Assembly (NCBI RefSeq): GCF_001292705.1
Contig: NZ_LGAK01000037.1
Coordinates: forward strand, 1 to 53,524
Origin: Marinagarivorans algicola
Lineage (GTDB): Bacteria > Pseudomonadota > Gammaproteobacteria > Pseudomonadales > Cellvibrionaceae
DNA: 53,524 nt
Reading direction: 5' to 3'
Under the pieces are notes generated by a model, which saw only the letters and a list, made by a program, of their open reading frames with translations, made no database searches and was not told where the DNA came from. This document shows positions 47,512 to 53,524 of this stretch, piece by piece; within the stretch, counting starts at the first letter, position 1, and each line of letters begins with the position of its first letter. Both the position numbers and the translations under genes were made by a program.

Positions 47512-48393
47512 ATGAAAGAACTCAATATAAAACAACTTATTCTATCGGCTGCTCGTACAATGTTACGGCCAGTTATTCGGGTATTAATTCATAATGGCGT
47601 GACTTACAGCGAGTTTTGTAAACTCGCGAAAACGCTTTTTGTTGAAGTGTGCGCGAATGATTTTGGATTGCAGGGGCGGCCAACGAATATGTCGCGTATT
47701 GCGACTATGACAGGTATTGACCGAAAAGAAGTCAAACGAGTAAAAGATGCCTTAAAACAAGCAGATCTCGTCGAAGATAATCAAAATGAACAAGATCGTT
47801 TGACACGTATTTTAAGCGCTTGGCATCAGGATATAAGCTACGTGGACCCCAACGGGTTGCCTTTAGAGCTTCCCTTGGAGACAGATGATGAGGCTAAGGA
47901 TTTTACTCGATTAGTAAAAGCTTATGGCGGCGATATACCAGTGAGTACCATTCTCAAAGAGTTGCTGGGGAGCGATTGCATTGAAAAGACACCAGCAGGT
48001 ACTTTTCGTGTGCTTAAACGTTTTTATGTCCCGGCTAATAACAACCCCGAGTCACTATTACGCGCAAGCTCTGTTTCGAGTGAGATTCTAAATACCATGT
48101 TTCACAATCTTTATGTTGTGGGCAAAGAGAAGCGCGCGCGCCCCCGCTTTGAGCGTCGTGCAAGTAACAACGCCATTGCGATTAAAGATGTCGTTGCTTT
48201 TGAGCGCTTTGTAGAGCAAGAAGGGCAGGCTCTGTTAGAGCGTGTTGATAGCTGGCTCACCGATCATGAGTGCGATGTTACCGCTGAGCCTACAGAGGTT
48301 GTGCGCTTGGGTGTCGGTGCTTATTTAATTCGTCACGATAAAGAAAAGTTAAAAGTTAGTGTAAACAATCTTCCAGGAGAGACTCATGATTAG
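47512..48393 (+). CDS. DUF6502 protein, possible DNA-binding regulator
   Basis: A 293-aa cytosolic protein of the DUF6502 type. The N-terminal part reads SAARTMLRPVIRVLIHNGVT and then YSEFCKLAKTLFVEVC, with a helix-turn-helix-like MSRIATMTGIDRKEVKRVKD at about residues 62-81. It could therefore regulate the adjacent envelope genes, an inference. The C-terminal half has a basic patch (KRARPRFERRA). It overlaps the next gene by eight bases, a pairing that recurs for DUF6502 and DUF5666 genes. Confidence 0.85.
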   Translation: MKELNIKQLILSAARTMLRPVIRVLIHNGVTYSEFCKLAKTLFVEVCANDFGLQGRPTNMSRIATMTGIDRKEVKRVKDALKQADLVEDNQNEQDRLTRILSAWHQDISYVDPNGLPLELPLETDDEAKDFTRLVKAYGGDIPVSTILKELLGSDCIEKTPAGTFRVLKRFYVPANNNPESLLRASSVSSEILNTMFHNLYVVGKEKRARPRFERRASNNAIAIKDVVAFERFVEQEGQALLERVDSWLTDHECDVTAEPTEVVRLGVGAYLIRHDKEKLKVSVNNLPGETHD

Positions 48394-50059
48394 TTATTCG
48401 CAAGCGTTGCCCATTATCTGGCGAGTAATTATAGGCGCATGCTTATTGTTGATGACAGGTTGTTTGCAGGGCGAGTCAGATGACACAAAGTTTGCGGGCA
48501 TTGATGGTAGCGGCAAAATCCCTCTTCCCGATGAGCCCGGCGGTGAAATTGGTTTAGGTAAGCGCTCTCCTTTAATTGTACAAGGCTCTATTAACGGTTT
48601 TGGTAGTGTGATTGTGCATGGTGAGCATTATGACACGACTGACACAGATTTTTATCGCCATGGCGAGTTAGTCAGTGAAGCGAATTTTGAAGTCGGCGAT
48701 CGCATCGCTGTGAATGGCTACAGCGATGAAAGTGGTAAGCTTTTTGCTGAGCAAGTCTTCTTTGAACCTTCTGTCACTGGCCGTATCGAGGCTTATGACG
48801 ATGTTGCGGGTATCGCTACTGTTTTGGGGCAGCGCGTGCGTATCGACTCGCAAACAGTGCTGGGTGCAGAGTTGAGCGATAAAATGCTTTTTGGCAAGGA
48901 GGTGACTATCAGTGGCTGGTTGCAAGATGGTGAAATATTAGCAACACGAGTGACTTTAGGTGAAACACCGCAGATGAGTTTAGTACGCGGTTACATTTAT
49001 GATAACGATGCACTTCAAATGCAAGCATCAGTTGGCAACTTGAGGGTTAATTACGCCAATATTAATGACCCCTCAATAGTTGAAGAAGGCGCGGGGGTTG
49101 TCTTTGAGGGGCAGCTTAGCCAAACTAGCCCCCAAATATTGATAGCGACAAAAGCGTTTAACTTTGTGACCAATCTAGAGCAAAGTGATGTGGTTGTAGA
49201 GTCCGCTGTTATTGCCGGTACTGTGCGTAATATCGAAGCGAAGCATTTTTGGGTTAATGGCATCAAGATTGTCCATGACGCTGACACTACCGTTACCTCG
49301 GCCAGTGCAAAAGTGCTTAGTATCGAGGCGATCAAAGGTGGTGATCGGCTTGTTGTCAAAGGGAAGCCCATAGACGCGGCGCAATTACTTGCTGAAGATA
49401 TTAGCATCAAATCTAACGTGGTTACGCAAACCATAACCGGTGCAGTGACTATGCTCTATACCGACGAGACCGGTCAGCAATTCGTGGATATCGACAGTCA
49501 GCGGGTTGCGTTAAAGTCAGAAACAGCTATTGTCGATCTACTCCAGCAGCATTCACGCTTGACCTTTGACACCCTGAATATAGGCGACTACCTAGTGATG
49601 GTGGTGGTACCGGGTGAGCCAGCGGTAGCCGTATCTATCAAGCGCACTCAGCAAGGTGTCAATGATCGTAAATTCGATGGTACAGATGAGCTTCCCTACG
49701 ATTGGGGCTTTGACTTTCGAGAGCGTAGTACCAGTGATGATGATGAAAACCTACTATTTGCCGGTAAGCTTCTTTCCGTCGATACGAGCCTGAATACGCT
49801 AGTGCTAAGCAACGGCGTTATTCGGATTAAGTCGGATAGCGGTAATAGTACAGAGGTCTTTGATAGTGAAGGCAATGCTATTGCTGCAAATACTGCTGCC
49901 GCTGAAATTGGCGAGCTGCTGAAGGCAAAAACTCACCGCACCATCTGGGTTAACTTACAGGGCGATCGTCGTAATGATGTTGTTTTTGCAGATCATATTG
50001 TGATTAAACTGGATTGGTATGGGCGTGAAATAACAGGCCAGCTTATTCCTGAGGAGTAG
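48386..50059 (+). CDS. DUF5666 repeat lipoprotein
   Basis: A 557-aa predicted lipoprotein: signal IGACLLLMTGC, lipobox MTGC at about Cys26. The body consists of several DUF5666-like beta modules, each with a glycine start and an acidic turn, for example VQGSINGFGSVIVHGEHYDT, VTGRIEAYDDVAGIATVLGQ, ITGAVTMLYTDETGQQFVDI and FAGKLLSVDTSLNTLVLSNG. Small OB/SH3-like folds are expected. AGGAGA at about 48374 provides a ribosome site inside the upstream gene. The function is unknown; a surface-exposed scaffold or binder is plausible. Confidence 0.88.
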   Translation: MISYSQALPIIWRVIIGACLLLMTGCLQGESDDTKFAGIDGSGKIPLPDEPGGEIGLGKRSPLIVQGSINGFGSVIVHGEHYDTTDTDFYRHGELVSEANFEVGDRIAVNGYSDESGKLFAEQVFFEPSVTGRIEAYDDVAGIATVLGQRVRIDSQTVLGAELSDKMLFGKEVTISGWLQDGEILATRVTLGETPQMSLVRGYIYDNDALQMQASVGNLRVNYANINDPSIVEEGAGVVFEGQLSQTSPQILIATKAFNFVTNLEQSDVVVESAVIAGTVRNIEAKHFWVNGIKIVHDADTTVTSASAKVLSIEAIKGGDRLVVKGKPIDAAQLLAEDISIKSNVVTQTITGAVTMLYTDETGQQFVDIDSQRVALKSETAIVDLLQQHSRLTFDTLNIGDYLVMVVVPGEPAVAVSIKRTQQGVNDRKFDGTDELPYDWGFDFRERSTSDDDENLLFAGKLLSVDTSLNTLVLSNGVIRIKSDSGNSTEVFDSEGNAIAANTAAAEIGELLKAKTHRTIWVNLQGDRRNDVVFADHIVIKLDWYGREITGQLIPEE

Positions 50060-50089
50060 ATAAGGGTGAGATTGTGTGAGTATTAATTA

Positions 50090-50117
50090 AAGGGCTGCCA
50101 TGAAGGCGGCCTTTTTT
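50090..50117 (+). terminator. Terminator after the DUF6502-DUF5666 operon
   Basis: AAAGGGCTGCC pairs with GGCGGCCTTTT (one G-U) around ATGAA and runs into TTTTTT. The rest of the gap up to 50409 contains no feature I recognise. Confidence 0.8.
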
Positions 50118-50409
50118 AATGGTAGGCCGCTACCTTATTCAGGGGGTGCCAGTATCAGTGGAGCATTAGATTGGTGGGCTTTTGGTGTTTAGCGCTGAGA
50201 TAGAGCGTGCTTTACCGTAAGGGCGCGTATTCGTCAGTCTTTCTGTTGCGCTTCTTGTACATAGTGACACTTTAAGATCTAAAAATATGCAATGGTGTGA
50301 TGGCGGGCTTACCTCGGTGTTAAGGTATTTGCCAAGCGTGTTAATGGCTTTTACACTGGCGGGCCTAAATGACGCTACTGGCGTCATATTGAATAATAGC
50401 TAGATATTG

Positions 50410-50853
50410 ATGGTTACTCGGATTGTACTGTATATGGCCCAGCTTCTTCTCAGTCTTTGTCAGCGCGTATTGGGGCTATTTATGTCGCGGCAATTCTTGC
50501 TTTTTTTGTTTGTAGGCGGCTCTGCAACTTTGTTGCAATTTATGTTGCTTATGTACTTTGTCGAATGGTTGGGTATGAGCAAAGTTATCGCCTCTGCGGC
50601 AGGTTATTTACTGAGTGCTGCCTACAATTACCTACTCAATTATTATCTAACGTTTGCTAATGGGCAAAGCCATTGGCAAACGTTACCAAAATTTATAGCA
50701 GTGGTTTTTTTGGGTGTGATGGTTAATACTTTAGTGTTTGCTTTAATGCTTTATGTTGCCCCTTACTTGTTGGCCCAACTCTTTGCGGTTGGAGCGACTC
50801 TAGTTGTTAATTTCTTATTACATAAATTCTGGATATACCGGAGAACACAATAA
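50410..50853 (+). CDS. GtrA-family membrane protein (first)
   Basis: A small membrane protein with four helices, 147 aa. The family core is FLLFLFVGGSATLLQFMLLM, then SAAYNYLLNYYLTF, and the end FLLHKFWIYRR. GtrA proteins are thought to flip polyprenyl-linked glucose or related lipids for O-antigen modification. ATG at 50410 is used; an ATG at 50482 preceded by GGGG would give a more typical, shorter N-terminus. It overlaps the glycosyltransferase start (TAATG). Confidence 0.9.
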   Translation: MVTRIVLYMAQLLLSLCQRVLGLFMSRQFLLFLFVGGSATLLQFMLLMYFVEWLGMSKVIASAAGYLLSAAYNYLLNYYLTFANGQSHWQTLPKFIAVVFLGVMVNTLVFALMLYVAPYLLAQLFAVGATLVVNFLLHKFWIYRRTQ

Positions 50854-51848
50854 TGTCTAACTCTACCGACCATAATCGCAGTAGTACAGCCGCTCTTGAT
50901 GGGCCACCCTCTTTGGCGATAGTTGTTCCTTGTTACAACGAAGAAGAGGTTTTGAGTGAGACTTTTGCGGCACTTGAAAAAGTAATGACTAGCATGCTGA
51001 CGGCCAACAAAATTAGCGATGCTTCTAAGTTGTATTTTGTGGATGATGGGAGCAAGGATAAAACGTGGCAAATGTTAGAGCAAAAAGCTCAGAATGATGG
51101 GCATGTAATCGCTATTAAGCTGTCCCGAAACAAGGGGCACCAAAATGCGCTTTACGCAGGCCTATGTACAACGACAGAGGACCTCGTCGTAAGTATTGAT
51201 GCCGACTTACAAGATGGCCCCGAAAATATCAAGGCGATGGTCGACGAGTATGCTAAAGGTCACGATGTTGTTTATGGTGTGCGTAGCGAGCGTAAAACCG
51301 ATACATTCTTTAAGCGCTTTACGGCCGAGGGTTACTACCACCTTATGCGAAAAATGGGTGTCGATTTAGTTTTTAATCATGCAGATTTTCGCCTCATGTC
51401 TCGTAAAGCCCTAGAGGCGTTTAAGGAATACCCGGAAGCCAATTTATTTTTGCGAGGCATTGTGCGAGAAGTGGGCTTTAGCTCTTCTAGCGTTGAATAT
51501 GAGCGTCAAGAGCGTTTTGCCGGGGAGAGTAAGTACCCGTTGCGTAAAATGCTGAGCTTTGCTTGGGAGGGGGTTTCTTCGTTCTCAACCGTACCGTTGC
51601 GTGCAATTACCGTGATGGGATTTGTTGCTGGCTTTTTAAGTTTAGCAATGATTTTTTGGGTACTTGGTGTGAGAATTTTTACCGATAGCGCTATTCCGGG
51701 CTGGGCTTCTGTGTTGTTACCGTTACTTTTTATAGGTAGTGTTCAGTTGATGTGCTTGGGGATATTGGGTGAGTATGTGGCGAAGATATACGCTGAGGTG
51801 AAGAGGCGGCCTAAATATCATGTTGAGGAAGTTCTAAGGCGTGATTAA
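50853..51848 (+). CDS. GT2-family glycosyltransferase (GtrB/dolichol-phosphate mannosyltransferase-like)
   Basis: A 331-aa enzyme transferring sugar to a polyprenyl phosphate. The GT2 core has LAIVVPCYNEEEVLSETFAA near residue 22, FVDDGSKDKTW near 66, and DADLQDGPENI near 115 with the metal-binding DxD-like motif. Two C-terminal helices (AITVMGFVAGFLSLAMIFWV; ASVLLPLLFIGSVQLMCLGI) match GtrB/ArnC-type proteins. It is sandwiched between two GtrA-like genes, overlapping both. Confidence 0.94.
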   Translation: MSNSTDHNRSSTAALDGPPSLAIVVPCYNEEEVLSETFAALEKVMTSMLTANKISDASKLYFVDDGSKDKTWQMLEQKAQNDGHVIAIKLSRNKGHQNALYAGLCTTTEDLVVSIDADLQDGPENIKAMVDEYAKGHDVVYGVRSERKTDTFFKRFTAEGYYHLMRKMGVDLVFNHADFRLMSRKALEAFKEYPEANLFLRGIVREVGFSSSSVEYERQERFAGESKYPLRKMLSFAWEGVSSFSTVPLRAITVMGFVAGFLSLAMIFWVLGVRIFTDSAIPGWASVLLPLLFIGSVQLMCLGILGEYVAKIYAEVKRRPKYHVEEVLRRD

Positions 51849-52215
51849 ATATACAACTTTTATTCAGTTAATACGCTTTGGTGTGGTAGGTGGGGGGGCT
51901 GCGGCTATCCACTTTGGGATTGCGTTAATGCTTACTGAAAAGATAGGTGCCAGCATCCAGATTGCGAATTTAATGGGTTTTTGGGTTGGTTTCGTTGCTT
52001 CCTATGCTGGTCAGGTGTTATTTACTTTTCAAAAAGCTCCATCTCGTGCTAATTTTTTATTATATTTCGGGTTAGGTCTCGTCAATTACTGCGTTGCTTG
52101 CTGTTTAGTTTTTGTTAGTGGCTTATGGCTTCCAACTTGGGCGGTATTTGCCTGTACTGTGGCTTTGATTCCGCTGTTTGGTTTTTGGGTAAGCAGGTTT
52201 TGGATTTTTCGTTAG
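51841..52215 (+). CDS. GtrA-family membrane protein (second)
   Basis: A 124-aa four-helix protein beginning at GTG 51841, eight bases inside the glycosyltransferase gene. The core LIRFGVVGGGAAAIHFGIAL and the end PLFGFWVSRFWIFR fit the GtrA family. Sequence similarity with the first GtrA-like protein is limited to the family pattern. Two such flippase-like proteins around one transferase could provide different lipid carriers or a heteromer. The operon ends in a large palindrome. Confidence 0.9.
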   Translation: MIKYTTFIQLIRFGVVGGGAAAIHFGIALMLTEKIGASIQIANLMGFWVGFVASYAGQVLFTFQKAPSRANFLLYFGLGLVNYCVACCLVFVSGLWLPTWAVFACTVALIPLFGFWVSRFWIFR

Positions 52216-52258
52216 GTTAGCTTTATTTTTATTATAAAATTATAAAAATAAAGCTAAC
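52216..52258. repeat. Perfect 17-bp inverted repeat (palindromic terminator-like)
   Basis: GTTAGCTTTATTTTTAT (52216-52232) pairs perfectly with ATAAAAATAAAGCTAAC (52242-52258) around a nine-base AT-only loop. It begins one base after the stop of the second GtrA gene. There is no following T-run, but the stem itself has T-rich strands; it may act as an mRNA end or processing hairpin. Confidence 0.9.
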
Positions 52259-52729
52259 TATTCAGTAGTATTTTCAAAAATACTGGGTCGTTGTCCAGAG
52301 AATAGCGTCGCTAATGCGTAGGTAGCGGTGATTTTTTTGTACGTTGATAGATAGCTGCAGGCTCGGTAGACATTGACCACGCTGACTTAATAGCGCGACT
52401 GCCCTGATCACTCAGTAAGCTAATCATCAATAAGAGCATTTCACAGGCCGTGCGCACTGAGACTGATAGCGTTTTATCAGCCTTAATGACTCTCCTTGCA
52501 TATTTAATGGATTGTTATATATTTATGCGGTCTATCGTCACTGTATGATTTCTTTAATATCAACTCTACATCGCGTTACTATAACTTGAGTTTTATTTGG
52601 GGTGTTACATTATCGTAATTAGGGCTGAATAGTCATTATTTTTTAATTATTGAGCTTGTAATGAAAGTGAATGCCAATGAATGACTCTGTGCTATGCAGG
52701 GGGAAAATCTGACTATTTATGAATACAAG
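52259..52729. other. Non-coding gap before the IS66-type element
   Basis: No gene with a start codon is evident. A minus-strand frame of about 65 codons without ATG (around 52309-52503; contains ARRVIKADKTLSVSVRTACE) might be a fragment of a lost gene but I cannot identify it. A short hairpin (GTATTT / AAATAC) lies at about 52270-52285. Confidence 0.5.
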
Positions 52730-53524
52730 GTAAGCGTCCAGCCAACCACACCTTAAACACTCGATACCCCGGTCGTAAACTGATGCCTTTTCCAGAAAAG
52801 GGCATATCTCATGAAACGAAGCCCCGAAGCTGAGTAGCAGGCGCTTATTAAAGAGCAAGCGCAATCCGGGCTAACTGCCACGGAATTTTGCAAACAGCGA
52901 GGCATCAGCGGCAAGTATTTCAGTCTGCGAAAGCAGCGATTGTTAAAAGCAGATCCTGAGCAGATGGATTTTGCAGTGGCCTCCATTCGTCCTGAATCAA
53001 GCGCCATTGAAATCAGATTGGGCCACACAGCAATTTGCTTGCCGGTAAATCAGTCTCCTCCTAAGCGTAAACCTCTGCCAAAAGACTTACCGCGCGAAAC
53101 GCGTGTCATTGATATAACTGACGAAGAAAAAGTCTGCCCTTGCTGCAATGGTGAGCTTCATCAATTGGGTGCTGAGACCAGCGAACAGCTTGAGTACATC
53201 CCCGCTTCAATTAAAGTCATTGAAACCGTTCGCCCCAAGTATGCCTGTCGTACGTGTGAGCAGAATAACATTCACACACCCATCAAAATTGCGGATGTAC
53301 CGGCATTGCCTATTCCCAAGAGCATCGCGACACCGAGCTTACTGGCACAGGTAATACTTCAAAAATACCAATTTGCATTGCCGCTGTATCGCCAAGAGGC
53401 GCTCTTTGCGCAATTGGATATCACATTAAGCCGCAAAACACTCGCTACATGGATGGTTCGCTGTGCCGATCTTTTAGAGCCTGTCATACATCAGCTAAAA
53501 GACATTTTATTAGAGCAGAATGTT
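52730..53524 (+). mobile_element. IS66-family insertion element, left end, running off the window
   Basis: GTAAGCGTCCAGCC at 52730 resembles the GTAAGCG terminal inverted repeats of IS66-family elements; the preceding eight bases (AATACAAG, 52722-52729) would be the target duplication on one side. The right end is outside the window. The element contains the fused tnpA-tnpC frame described separately and no separate tnpB. Confidence 0.8.
52811..53524 (+). pseudogene. IS66 TnpA-TnpC in-frame fusion with a premature stop
   Basis: ATG 52811 starts a TnpA-like helix-turn-helix protein: KEQAQSGLTATEFCKQRGIS, then SGKYFSLRKQRLL. Codon 9 is TAG (52835-52837), where TnpA usually has Trp. Beyond it the frame stays open to the window end. 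At about residue 85 it changes to mid-TnpC sequence: PKRKPLPKDLPRETRV, the zinc-ribbon-like CPCCNGEL and CRTCEQ, and PIPKSIATPSLLAQVILQKY, then FALPLYRQEALF. Normally TnpA, TnpB and TnpC are separate, and TnpC has an N-terminal part. So tnpB and the start of tnpC are deleted here with the reading frame kept. Transposition competence on its own is doubtful. Confidence 0.85.

Overview
The window looks like a chromosomal segment of a marine gammaproteobacterium, most likely a Cellvibrio/Saccharophagus/Teredinibacter-type organism. This is inferred from gene order (HAD phosphatase, rppH, ptsP, then lgt-thyA-folA, as in pseudomonad-like genomes), from a poly-serine linker in a secreted lipoprotein, and from a DUF3450-ExbB-ExbD-TonB-TPR operon. 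No database search was possible, so the taxonomy is a judgement. Most of the window is ordinary core genome; accessory material is concentrated at the two ends and in the 26.9-33.2 kb and 38-50 kb stretches.

Layout. 1-1.7 kb: three tightly coupled genes I do not recognise, a decayed IS3-type OrfA relic, and a tRNA-Phe with its terminator. 1.8-3.5 kb: yggX and mutY (minus strand). 3.6-7.9 kb: a ferric-iron ABC substrate-binding protein and its permease, separated by an opposite-strand HD-GYP gene. 8-10.7 kb: a VanZ-like protein, gcvT and gcvH. 10.7-12.7 kb: an imelysin-like lipoprotein and a HAD phosphatase. 12.9-18.3 kb: rppH, ptsP, lgt, thyA, folA. 18.5-23.8 kb: a TonB2/TtpC-type energy-transducing operon. 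23.8-26.7 kb: a divergent LuxR-type response regulator and 7TMR-DISM-like histidine kinase. 26.9-31.1 kb: a tiny predicted lipoprotein, an RNA-like hairpin cluster, then a multihaem DUF1592-type lipoprotein paired with a Tat-exported DUF1552 protein. 31.8-33.2 kb: a membrane diguanylate cyclase. 33.8-37.4 kb: prfB (with the classical programmed +1 frameshift), lysS, ung. 37.4-42.5 kb: a YigZ-family protein and a MacB-like ABC exporter operon. 42.6-43.6 kb: a TIGR01777 epimerase. 43.7-50.1 kb: a lipoprotein and TraF_2-like outer-membrane protein facing a DUF6502-DUF5666 pair. 50.4-52.2 kb: GtrA-glycosyltransferase-GtrA. 52.7 kb to the end: an IS66-family element entering the window, with its first gene fused in frame to the transposase.

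How parts fit. The iron ABC genes and the TonB operon serve nutrient and metal uptake; the two-component pair beside the TonB operon could regulate something nearby but no direct evidence shows this. RppH and PtsP form the usual RNA-decay/nitrogen-PTS cluster. The c-di-GMP genes (an HD-GYP-type and a GGDEF protein) lie far apart and are probably independent. The strongest candidates for undescribed biology are the tiny lipoprotein with its alternative hairpins upstream of the haem lipoprotein/DUF1552 pair, the DUF6502-DUF5666 versus TraF_2-lipoprotein divergent envelope cluster, and the unknown coupled genes next to tRNA-Phe.
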